A stretch of DNA of 5,591 nt from CAZDHT01 sp964505325 (GCA_964505325.1 CAZDHT010000310.1:1-5591), one strand, 5' to 3'; positions 1 to 5,591 are shown, numbered from the stretch's first letter. Notes: generated by a model not told the origin, from the sequence alone. Numbers and translations are program-made.

Positions 1-902
1 TTGCTCATCCCCTTCATTTCGCGCATGAGTCGGGCGGCGATGTCGGCGCTGACCTTCTTCTCGTCGCCCTTCGGCGCGGCGGCCATCTCTTCCATCACCT
101 CGTCGGGGACGAAGACGCCGGCGACGTTGGCGTTCATGAACCTCGCCATACCGACGTTCTTGAGCATCACCAGGCCGGCGAGGATGGGGACGTCGATGTG
201 CGACGCCGCCTTCATGAACTTCTCGAGCTGCTTCGCGTCGTAGACGGCCTGGGTCTGAATGAACTTGGCGCCGGCCGCGACCTTCTTTTCGAGCTTGATG
301 ATCTGCGGCTCGAGCGGGTCGGCACACGGGGTGACGACGGCGCCGGGGAAGAACTTCGGGCACTTTTCGGCGATGGGGCCTTCGTACTTGAACTTCGCCT
401 TCTTCTTTTTCTTCTTCTTGCCGTCGTCGGGCGGCGGAGGCAGCTTAACCCGTTTCCAGGCGCCGTCGAGCCGGTTGCCCGCCTGGTCCTTGCCCTGCAT
501 GAGGCTGCGGATCGCAGCGAGCAGCGAGACGGAGTCGAGGTCATAGACCGGCTTGCACTCGGGGTGGTCGCCCAGGGTGGTGTGGTCGCCGGTCAGGGAC
601 AGGATGTTCTCGATGCCCCAGATCGCCGCGCCCAGCAGGTCGGCCTGGAGGGCGAGGCGGTTGCGGTCGCGGCAGACCATCTGGAGCACGGGTTCGATGC
701 CCATCTCCTTGAGCTTGATGCAGACGGCGAGCGAGCTGATCCGCATGACGGCGCTCTGGATGTCGGTGACGTTGACGGCGCTGACGACGTCGCGGAAGTC
801 CTCGGCCTCCTCCCAGAGCTCTTCGCAGTCGATGCCCTTCGGCGGGCCGATCTCGCCGGTCAGCACGACGTCCTGGGTTTCCAACGCTTCGCGAAGACTC
901 AT
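1..902 (-). CDS. metF: Methylenetetrahydrofolate reductase MetF, C-terminus cut by window edge
   Basis: This FAD/FMN-dependent TIM-barrel enzyme reduces 5,10-methylene-THF to 5-methyl-THF in the methyl branch of the Wood-Ljungdahl pathway. The ATG at 902 is preceded by AAGGAAAGGAG, 7 bases upstream. Three hundred codons are visible with no stop before position 1. Family lengths suggest that only a few tens of residues are missing. TGEIGPPKG (15-23) holds E17, matching the catalytic Glu28 of E. coli MetF. LTGDH (103-107) contains the Asp that contacts the flavin (D106). FIQTQ (214-218) holds the folate-contacting Gln region. The DLDSVSLL (121-128) and GKDQAGNRL (137-145) segments are typical of the short bacterial and acetogen form. 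The unusual part is an insertion of roughly 30 residues at about 150-180, with four prolines (155-158) and seven consecutive lysines (162-168), before the strand leading into FFPGAVV. No NADH-binding fusion is seen, which fits a MetV-dependent enzyme. Confidence 0.93.
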   Translation of the reverse strand, partial: MSLREALETQDVVLTGEIGPPKGIDCEELWEEAEDFRDVVSAVNVTDIQSAVMRISSLAVCIKLKEMGIEPVLQMVCRDRNRLALQADLLGAAIWGIENILSLTGDHTTLGDHPECKPVYDLDSVSLLAAIRSLMQGKDQAGNRLDGAWKRVKLPPPPDDGKKKKKKKAKFKYEGPIAEKCPKFFPGAVVTPCADPLEPQIIKLEKKVAAGAKFIQTQAVYDAKQLEKFMKAASHIDVPILAGLVMLKNVGMARFMNANVAGVFVPDEVMEEMAAAPKGDEKKVSADIAARLMREMKGMS

Positions 903-926
903 CTTTCCGCTCCTTTCCTTAGGCTT

Positions 927-1676
927 TCAGTCGGCGTCGTCGAAGTCTGCCGCCGGCGGCTCGGACCCCGACCACGCCGATATGGTGTTGGCCCCGTATG
1001 AGAAGGTGGCCCGTTGCCCCGACATGGCCAGGCTCCGCGGGCTGGCCGACCTCGACCAGTCCTTCGGTTCACGTAATTGACGCATCAGGTCCAGCTTTCC
1101 CAGCGCCTTCAGCCGGTCGTAGATGAGTTGCCAGCCGCAGTCGCGCTCGCTGAACACCTCGCACTTCCCGTCCCTCGCGCCGCCGCAGGGCCCGTTCAGC
1201 AGACCTTTGGCGCACAAGGTGAGGGGGCACAGCCCGCCGGTGTGCTCGACCAGGCATTCACCGCAGAGCGAGCAGTACTCGGTGATGAAGTCATCGGTCA
1301 CGGTTTCCCCGCCGAAGATGGTGTCACACCCCGGGTGAGCCCGTCCGCCGCCGGTGGCGTCAATGACCGTGTGGATTCCCTGTCCGCAGGCGAGAACGAT
1401 GAAGGAGTCCGCGGCCTCGGTCTGTTCTTTGTAGTCGACGTTGAGAAGCTGCTCGGTGAGCGAGAGCTTGCACAGTGAGCCGCCGTCGGGCGACACGGCC
1501 CAGCCGGTGACCTCGACCCCTTTGGCTTCCAGGCGCTCCTTCATGGCGCGGGTTTCCGGCTCGCCACCTGACTTGGCCTTGGCGGCGCAGTTGCCGCACC
1601 CGACGACGAATACCTTTTCTCCGTCCTCGAGATAGCTGAGAATCTCCTCCAGAGGCTTCTGGATTGTTGCGTGCAT
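927..1676 (-). CDS. metV: MetV-type methylene-THF reductase partner, second copy
   Basis: This is a second MetV-family protein, 249 residues, and the one adjacent to metF. The N-terminal motif VGCGNC gives C27 and C30, followed by C69, C97 (LACGQG) and C117. The C-terminal array is 135, 138, 141, 150, 155, 164, 172 and 180 (CSLCGEC, then GGLCPLTLCAKGLLNGPCGG), with the same spacing as in the first copy. It differs from that copy in lacking the doubled Cys at the N-terminal motif and in having a longer tail. After EPKDWS (203-208) come about 40 residues rich in Ser, Ala and Gly, ending in an acidic DFDDAD. ATG start, with AAGGAG 8 bases upstream and a 12-base gap from the first copy. The metF start codon lies 24 bases beyond its stop. 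By position and by analogy with metVF pairs of acetogens, this is the better candidate for the direct MetF partner (inference). Confidence 0.88.
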   Translation of the reverse strand: MHATIQKPLEEILSYLEDGEKVFVVGCGNCAAKAKSGGEPETRAMKERLEAKGVEVTGWAVSPDGGSLCKLSLTEQLLNVDYKEQTEAADSFIVLACGQGIHTVIDATGGGRAHPGCDTIFGGETVTDDFITEYCSLCGECLVEHTGGLCPLTLCAKGLLNGPCGGARDGKCEVFSERDCGWQLIYDRLKALGKLDLMRQLREPKDWSRSASPRSLAMSGQRATFSYGANTISAWSGSEPPAADFDDAD

Positions 1677-1688
1677 CAGGGTTACTCC

Positions 1689-2384
1689 TTATTCTTTGCT
1701 CGGCTCCGCTTCTTCCGCGGTCTCTTCGTATTCCAGAGCCCAGCGGATCGTGGTGCGAAGCTCCTTGGGAATGTCCTGCTTGCTGTGGTCGCGCGGCTCG
1801 ATAAAGCGCTTGAGCTGGTCGAGCGTGCCCAGCTCTTCGCACCGCTTGTAGATCAGTTCCCAGCCGCAGGGCCGGCCGTCGCCGACCTCGCAGAGGCCAT
1901 CGTTCGCGCCGCCGCACTGCCCGTTGACCAGGCCCTTGGCGCAGAGGGTGACGGGGCACAGCCCGCCGGTGATGCCGAGCAGGCAGTCGCCGCACTCGCG
2001 GCACCGTTCGTTCGACGGGAACAGCCCCTGGCTCCCGCCGACCGAAATGGTGTTCAGCGCCGGGAACACGGACCGGTCGATCATATTCCCCACCGCCTGC
2101 ACGCCGATCCCGCACGAGACCACCAGCAGGGTGTCCGCATCGGCAAATCCCTTCGCATGTCGGCCCAGCCGAATGCCAACCAGGGCCTTGTTGCACAGGA
2201 AGTCGATCTCGATTCTGCCGAGGACTGTCTTCCCGGCGCTTTCAAGCTCGCCGGCAAGCTCGTTGAGACGCGCCGGGCCGCCGGTGTCGCAGCCTTCGGG
2301 GCACCCGCAGCAGCCGACCATGAACACCTTGTCGCCGACTCCGGCAACGATCTCCTCCGCCGGTTTCCGTTCGGTTAGAATCAT
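1689..2384 (-). CDS. metV: MetV-type methylene-THF reductase partner, first copy
   Basis: This 231-residue protein belongs to the methylene-THF reductase C-terminal-domain family (MetV), which partners MetF in acetogen-type reductases and binds metal or Fe-S centres. The N-terminal part has VGCCGC (C25, C26, C28) plus C32, with C64 and C91 (VVSCGIG) in the middle. The C-terminal half has a dense cysteine array at 128, 131, 134, 143, 148, 157, 165 and 173, including CRECGDC and TGGLCPVTLCAKGL. Eight cysteines in this arrangement could hold two [4Fe-4S] clusters (inference). The tail after EPRDHS (196-201) is short and acidic. It starts with ATG 6 bases after the protease stop. It ends in Lys-Glu-TAA, with GGAG directly after. 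It shares the cysteine layout of the next gene but differs widely elsewhere, so the two are old paralogues and not a recent duplication. Which copy pairs with MetF cannot be told from sequence. The family assignment is firm; the electron-relay role is inferred from family and context. Confidence 0.88.
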   Translation of the reverse strand: MILTERKPAEEIVAGVGDKVFMVGCCGCPEGCDTGGPARLNELAGELESAGKTVLGRIEIDFLCNKALVGIRLGRHAKGFADADTLLVVSCGIGVQAVGNMIDRSVFPALNTISVGGSQGLFPSNERCRECGDCLLGITGGLCPVTLCAKGLVNGQCGGANDGLCEVGDGRPCGWELIYKRCEELGTLDQLKRFIEPRDHSKQDIPKELRTTIRWALEYEETAEEAEPSKE

Positions 2385-2390
2385 AGCCGC

Positions 2391-2867
2391 TTACTCCTTG
2401 GGACTGCCGATCTCGTGACGTATCGCGTCGAGCAGCCGGGGCATCGCCCGTTCGACCGACTCGCTCAGCTCCATCCCGGGCTCGACCGCCGCGGGCTCCA
2501 TCCCGAAGACGAGGCCCTCGTCGAGCTTCACGTTCTCGAGCCGCGCGAGAACCAACGCCTCTCGCAGTTCGACCTCGTGCAGCGAGCACTTCGACTCCGG
2601 TTGCTTCATCCTGTTTTCAAGCTCCGCGAGCGGCATCCGGTAAATGGCGCCGGGCTCGCCGCCTGTGCGGATCGCATCGACCAGGATGATCCTCTCGGCC
2701 TCGCCGAGGTCCGGCAGCACGTCCATCAGCGCCGTGCCCGCGTCGATCAGGTCCACGCGCTCGGGTACGCCGCGCTCGCACAGTCTTTCGATCGCGCGGA
2801 CGCCGAGTCCGTCATCCTGCATCAGGATGTTGCCGCAGCCGACGACGGCAATCCGCCGTTCAGGCAA
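2391..2867 (-). CDS. Hydrogenase maturation endopeptidase (HyaD/HybD/HysD family)
   Basis: This 158-residue nickel-dependent endopeptidase is expected to cut the C-terminal extension from the neighbouring large subunit once Ni is inserted, which locks the active site. The family signature is present: GCGNILMQDDG (10-20), a DAG segment at 42-44 and IILVDAIRTGG (60-70). By comparison with E. coli HybD (E16, D62, H93), the likely nickel ligands are D19, D64 and H97. Length is normal for the family. The start is TTG at 2867, supported by GGAGG 7 bases upstream and by the conserved RRIAVVGCGN strand beginning at residue 4. It overlaps the large subunit by 8 bases, so translational coupling is likely. 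The gene ends in AAG GAG TAA, whose AAGGAG also serves as the Shine-Dalgarno of the next gene. No hyp accessory genes occur in the window, so they must lie elsewhere. Specificity for this hydrogenase is inferred from position. Confidence 0.92.
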   Translation of the reverse strand: MPERRIAVVGCGNILMQDDGLGVRAIERLCERGVPERVDLIDAGTALMDVLPDLGEAERIILVDAIRTGGEPGAIYRMPLAELENRMKQPESKCSLHEVELREALVLARLENVKLDEGLVFGMEPAAVEPGMELSESVERAMPRLLDAIRHEIGSPKE

Positions 2868-4416
2868 CGCGGAACCTCCGAATGTCGCTGCCGTGGGCGT
2901 TCACCACGTGCACGGCGCACGCGAGGCACGGATCGAACGACCGCACGATGCGGAGCACCTCGAACGGGTTATCGGCGTCCTTGACTTTCGTCCCTTCGAG
3001 CGCCTGCTCGATCGGCCCCGGCTGGCCCTCTTCGTCACGAGGACCGGCGTTCCAGGTGGTCGGCACCACCAGTTGATATCGGTCGATGACGCCGTCCTTG
3101 ATCTGTATCCAGTGGCCGAGCGCCCCGCGCGGCGCGCCGGTCAGGCCCATGCCCTCGGCCTCGTCCGGCACGGCCCAGTCTGCGCAGACGGGCTCGCCCG
3201 GCTTGAGCGCCAACAGCCAGTCGGCCATTGCATCGGCGACGATCTTGGCCTCGATCGCGCGGGCCGCGTGGCGGCCGAGCACGCTGTGCAGCGCGTCCGG
3301 CCCGGCGCCCAGCTCGCCCAGCGCCGAGTCCACGATCCCCTTGAGCGGCTCCGCGCCGAGGCTATACGCCACCATCGCCCGGGCGAGCGGGCCGACCTCG
3401 GTGGACTTGCCGTCGTAGCGCGGCGACTTGATCCAACTGTATCCGCCTTCCTTGTGGGGGTCCGGCTCCGTCTCGCCCTCGGACGGATGGAGCTTGCTCG
3501 GCGAGCTGAACCAGGAGCTGGCGACGGACTCGGTGATCTGCGCGGCGTCGATCTTCTGGAACTCGCCGTCGGCGGTGACCAGCCCCTGTGGAAGAAGCCG
3601 CTCGCGCGTCGCCGGGTCGACGTTCTCTCCCTTGAGGTCGAAGCTGCCGTAGGCGAGGTATCGGTTGCACCCGCCGCCGACCCCGGCGTGGTCGGAGTAG
3701 ACCTTGGCCACGGCGAGGACGTCGGGGACGTAACGGGTGTCGATGAAGTTCTGCACCTCGCTGAGCTTTCCGAGGAACGTCGATATCTTGTCCATCGTCG
3801 GCACTTCGGAGTTGCCGCCGGGCATGATCGTGGCGCTGTGGGGCATCTTGCCGCCGAAGATGCAGAGCATCTCGTGCGCCAGGCGGCGTGCGCGGAGCGC
3901 CTGGACGTAGTGCGCCGTCAGCGTCCGGTTGACCTCCGGCGAGAACCGGTAGTCCCCCTCGTGCCTCGGCACGAACGGGCCGAGCGCGCCGCGCCCGATG
4001 AACGCCTTGACCGCTTGGAGATCGTCATCCTCGCCGTCGTAGTCGGCGACGGCCGTCACGTCGACGAAATCCAGCGCCGCCAGGTGATAGAAGTGCAGGA
4101 CGTGTGACTGGATGTAGTTGCACCCCAGGATCAGGTTCCGGAGCAGTCGGCCGTTGTCCGGGATTCTGTCGGCAACGCCGAACGCGTCGTCGAGCGCGAA
4201 CGAGGAAGCGGTCGCGTGCGCGGTGGGGCACACGCCGCAGACCCGCTGGGTGATGCGCTGGGCGTCAAGCGGGTGCCGGCCCTTCAGGATGATCTCCCAG
4301 CCGCGGAAGAGGGTGCCGCTGCATCGGGCCTCCTTGACCTCGCCGCCGTCTACGACCACTTCGACCTTCAGGTGCCCCTCGATCCGGGTGAGCGGGTCGA
4401 TGACGATCTTCTTCAT
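2860..4416 (-). CDS. hysB: Group 1 [NiFe] hydrogenase large (catalytic) subunit, HysB-like with Cys in place of Sec
   Basis: This 518-residue subunit holds the Ni-Fe(CN)2CO site that splits or forms H2. The N-terminal motif RIEGH contains E13, the conserved proton-path glutamate. The L1 motif RVCGVCPTAH (58-67) gives metal ligands C60 and C63. GGKMPH (188-193) and APRGALGHW (428-436) are conserved core motifs. The L2 motif DPCLACAVH (495-503) gives ligands C497 and C500. The 15 residues after H503 are the usual C-terminal extension removed after nickel insertion, which fits the protease gene that follows. The stretch from CGVCPTAH through DDAFGV to HVLHFYHLAALD closely resembles remembered HysB of Desulfovibrio [NiFeSe] hydrogenases. 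Residue 497 sits where HysB has selenocysteine, but its codon (2926-2928) is TGC, not TGA. ATG start, with AAGGAG inside the last codons of the small-subunit gene, 7 bases upstream. Its 3' end overlaps the protease start by 8 bases. Group 1 placement rests on the FDPCLACAVHV form of L2. Confidence 0.95.
   Translation of the reverse strand: MKKIVIDPLTRIEGHLKVEVVVDGGEVKEARCSGTLFRGWEIILKGRHPLDAQRITQRVCGVCPTAHATASSFALDDAFGVADRIPDNGRLLRNLILGCNYIQSHVLHFYHLAALDFVDVTAVADYDGEDDDLQAVKAFIGRGALGPFVPRHEGDYRFSPEVNRTLTAHYVQALRARRLAHEMLCIFGGKMPHSATIMPGGNSEVPTMDKISTFLGKLSEVQNFIDTRYVPDVLAVAKVYSDHAGVGGGCNRYLAYGSFDLKGENVDPATRERLLPQGLVTADGEFQKIDAAQITESVASSWFSSPSKLHPSEGETEPDPHKEGGYSWIKSPRYDGKSTEVGPLARAMVAYSLGAEPLKGIVDSALGELGAGPDALHSVLGRHAARAIEAKIVADAMADWLLALKPGEPVCADWAVPDEAEGMGLTGAPRGALGHWIQIKDGVIDRYQLVVPTTWNAGPRDEEGQPGPIEQALEGTKVKDADNPFEVLRIVRSFDPCLACAVHVVNAHGSDIRRFRVA
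2875..2879 (-). promoter_or_regulatory. Ribosome binding site GGAGG supporting the TTG start of the maturation protease
   Basis: GGAGG on the minus strand lies 7 bases before TTG (2865-2867), inside the last codons of the large-subunit gene. No ATG or GTG occurs in frame before the conserved first strand of the protease, so the TTG is the supported start. Confidence 0.7.
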
Positions 4417-4420
4417 TCAC

Positions 4421-5299
4421 CTACTCCTTGGAGCTGACTGCAAAGCGTTTGAGTCGCTCCTCGCTGATTTTCTTGTACATCGGGTCGAAGCCGTCGGGGA
4501 AGAACGGCTCGACGCATCCGAGGCAGGGATTGCCGGCGCCGACGCACCAGTTCTGGCCGTCGTTCCATTGCCGCGTCGGGCAGTCGGCATAAGTCATCGG
4601 CCCCTTGCAGCCAAGCTCGTACAGGCAGCCGGGCTGGCCGGGGTGCTGGGCAAACTTGCCCGCGTCGAAGTCCGCCCGCCTCGGACAGTTCTCGTGGACC
4701 AGCTTGCCGTAGTACACAAGCGGGCGGCCCAGCTCGTCGAGGTCGTCCGGCCCGGGCAGGCCTCGGAGAAGAAGCCCGACCACCGTGCCGACAAACCAGT
4801 CGGGATGCGGAGGGCACCCGGGGATATTCACGACCGGCACATCGATGCCCGCTTCCTCGAGCACGCTCTGGACGCTCTTCGCCCCGCTCGGATTCGGCCT
4901 GCCGGATGGGATGCCGCCGAACGACGCGCACGTGCCGACCGCCAGGACCGCCAGCGCGTCCCTCGCCAGGTCCAGGGTCTTTTCGTGCATGCTCAGGTGT
5001 TTGCCGTCCAGCTCGCCCACGCCGCCGTACGCGCCGCCGTCCTTGGTTGGCACGGCCCCTTCGCAAATGAGCAGATACCCCTTCTGCGGCAAGCCGCCCA
5101 ACAACACGTCGACCGCCGGCTCGCCAGAGCCCGCCATGATGGTGGGATGAAACCGCAAGTTCACGTGCTTGCCGGGAACCAGCTCGTCCACCAGGACGTT
5201 TCGGATGCTGGGGGCGACCGTGTTCAGCACGGACACCGAGCAGCCGGAACAGCCCGACATTTGGAGCCAAACCGCTGGGTATTCCTGTACGTCAATCAC
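4421..5299 (-). CDS. hysA: Group 1 [NiFe] hydrogenase small subunit, HysA-like, cytoplasmic
   Basis: This is the electron-transfer subunit of a [NiFe] hydrogenase. It carries three Fe-S clusters linking the large-subunit active site to an external partner. I chose the GTG at 5299 (292 residues) because a full AGGAGGT lies 6 bases upstream; the frame stays open to a TTG at 5377, which has no Shine-Dalgarno. In this numbering the proximal cluster ligands are C17, C20 (GCSGCSVS), C124 (VGTCASFGG) and C162 (IPGCPPHPDW). The distal ligands are H202, C205, C225 and C231. The medial set is C240, C252, C259 and C262, with Cys where many group 1 enzymes have Pro (NWC, not NWP). The extra proximal cysteines of O2-tolerant enzymes are absent (G19, G129). 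There is no RRxFxK Tat motif and no C-terminal membrane helix, so a soluble cytoplasmic protein is inferred. Motifs such as NIPGCPPHPDW, WNxGxNWCV and CVEPxFPDG resemble remembered HysA. It is first in the operon, 4 bases before the large subunit. The symbol is by resemblance only. Confidence 0.93.
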   Translation of the reverse strand: MIDVQEYPAVWLQMSGCSGCSVSVLNTVAPSIRNVLVDELVPGKHVNLRFHPTIMAGSGEPAVDVLLGGLPQKGYLLICEGAVPTKDGGAYGGVGELDGKHLSMHEKTLDLARDALAVLAVGTCASFGGIPSGRPNPSGAKSVQSVLEEAGIDVPVVNIPGCPPHPDWFVGTVVGLLLRGLPGPDDLDELGRPLVYYGKLVHENCPRRADFDAGKFAQHPGQPGCLYELGCKGPMTYADCPTRQWNDGQNWCVGAGNPCLGCVEPFFPDGFDPMYKKISEERLKRFAVSSKE

Positions 5300-5305
5300 C
5301 TCAGG

Positions 5306-5312
5306 ACCTCCT
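5306..5312 (-). promoter_or_regulatory. Ribosome binding site AGGAGGT that fixes the small-subunit start
   Basis: The minus strand reads AGGAGGT, six bases (CCTGAG), then GTG at 5299. This is close to a full anti-16S match at good spacing. The upstream in-frame TTG at 5377 has nothing comparable. The choice removes 26 N-terminal residues and places C17 and C20 exactly where mature group 1 small subunits have their first two ligands. Confidence 0.8.
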
Positions 5313-5370
5313 GGATAAGACGGCTCCTCCTCGGAGATTTGCCATTCTTGGCGCCACACGGTATTGTGGG

Positions 5371-5400
5371 AGCTCAAGTGCGGAACCGGTCTTGAGAGCT
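5371..5400 (-). repeat. Inverted repeat in the operon leader
   Basis: The arms AGCTCTCAAG (5391-5400 on the minus strand) and CTTGAGCT (5371-5378) pair over six bases, plus two more after a 2-base bulge, around a 12-base loop. It lies within the predicted transcript, about 70 to 100 bases before the GTG. No T-run follows, so it is not a terminator. It could be an mRNA hairpin or a regulator site. No known riboswitch is recognised. Confidence 0.35.
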
Positions 5401-5474
5401 GGGCTGAGTGTGCCAGCCGCTTGAGACAGCGCCGTTTCCTCTCGTTGTCAAGACGCGTGAGAGCGCCAGCTTGG

Positions 5475-5502
5475 ATTATATGGCTTGCTGTTCAGAACTC
5501 AA
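5475..5502 (-). promoter_or_regulatory. Probable sigma70-type promoter of the hydrogenase-metV-metF operon
   Basis: On the minus strand, TTGAGT (5497-5502) is followed after 16 bases by a perfect TATAAT (5475-5480). A run of seven A at 5517-5523 lies about 50 bases upstream of the expected start, where an UP element could sit. Transcription would begin near 5468 and leave a leader of about 170 bases before the GTG. A short dyad GTTC-n-GAAC (5490-5498) lies mostly in the spacer and could be an operator, but it is too short to be convincing. A perfect TTGACA further downstream (5445-5450) has no matching -10 and was not chosen. Confidence 0.6.
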
Positions 5503-5591
5503 CCACCAATCACCGGTTTTTTTGTCCCTGCCTCCCCGGGCGGCGATCATTGCTACTTCCATTCTACGGGCGGGCCGCGCTTGCACCAAAG
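5503..5591. other. Upstream non-coding edge region
   Basis: This stretch upstream of the promoter holds the seven-base A/T run at 5517-5523 and otherwise GC-rich sequence. I see no RNA gene, terminator with a proper stem, or supported coding region. Twelve codons are open on the minus strand from the edge to a TAG at 5553-5555. They could be the end of an upstream gene but are too short to judge. Confidence 0.3.

Noticed and set aside
399..419. CTT-repeat tract as a microsatellite or regulatory pyrimidine tract
   Set aside because: It lies in frame inside metF and encodes lysines, so it is treated as a coding oddity and not a separate element.
198..1001. Plus-strand open frame opposite metF
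   Set aside because: The leucine- and arginine-rich product is typical of antisense reading of a GC-rich gene; the minus strand gives a clear MetF.
1360..2196. Minus-strand open frame spanning both metV genes in another frame
   Set aside because: Arg/Gly-rich translation without motifs; the two MetV frames explain the DNA fully. It is not evidence for a MetV fusion.
2644..4107. Long plus-strand open frame opposite the hydrogenase large subunit
   Set aside because: It mirrors the codon pattern of a clearly recognised gene in GC-rich DNA, has no recognisable domain and no convincing ribosome binding site.
5300..5377. 26-residue N-terminal extension of the small subunit from a TTG start
   Set aside because: No Shine-Dalgarno precedes the TTG, the extension resembles no signal peptide, and the internal GTG has a near-perfect one.
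4118..5395. Long plus-strand open frame opposite the small subunit
   Set aside because: It is antisense to a well-supported gene, compositionally biased, and runs across the promoter region; no family is recognised.
5511..5523. Plus-strand CACCGG followed by seven T as a terminator
   Set aside because: No adequate GC-rich stem precedes the T-run, and no plus-strand gene ends there. An UP element for the minus-strand promoter fits better.
5553..5591. Short minus-strand open segment entering from the right edge
   Set aside because: Twelve codons before a stop are too few to support a gene, and no family is recognised.

Overview
The window holds the first part of a single tight minus-strand operon from a GC-rich anaerobe. 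Every supported gene reads leftward. The order is hydrogenase small subunit (4421-5299), large subunit (2860-4416), hydrogenase maturation endopeptidase (2391-2867), two tandem MetV-type proteins (1689-2384 and 927-1676), and a methylenetetrahydrofolate reductase MetF that runs off the left edge (1-902). Junctions range from an 8-base overlap to a 24-base gap, and each gene has a clear Shine-Dalgarno sequence, so co-transcription is likely. The only sizeable non-coding stretch is 5300-5591. It carries a good sigma70-type promoter, a leader of about 170 bases and an inverted repeat.

The hydrogenase is a group 1 [NiFe] enzyme. By remembered sequence it looks closest to the HysAB ([NiFeSe]) clade of sulfate reducers, but it has an ordinary cysteine (codon TGC) at the selenocysteine position. 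It has no Tat signal and no membrane anchor, so it should be cytoplasmic. Its small subunit has four cysteines at the medial cluster site.

The second half encodes the methyl-branch reductase of the Wood-Ljungdahl pathway. MetF is the flavoprotein that reduces methylene-THF to methyl-THF, and MetV is the cysteine-rich metal or Fe-S partner found in acetogen-type MetVF enzymes. No NAD(P)H-binding, HdrABC, MvhD or RnfC2 gene is seen in the window. The layout suggests that a soluble hydrogenase passes electrons through the MetV proteins to MetF, giving an H2:methylene-THF oxidoreductase. This is an inference from gene order and chemistry and is not shown by the sequence.

The organism is probably an anaerobe with a folate-based Wood-Ljungdahl pathway, such as an acetogen, a sulfate reducer or an uncultivated relative. 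The window does not allow assignment to a phylum.
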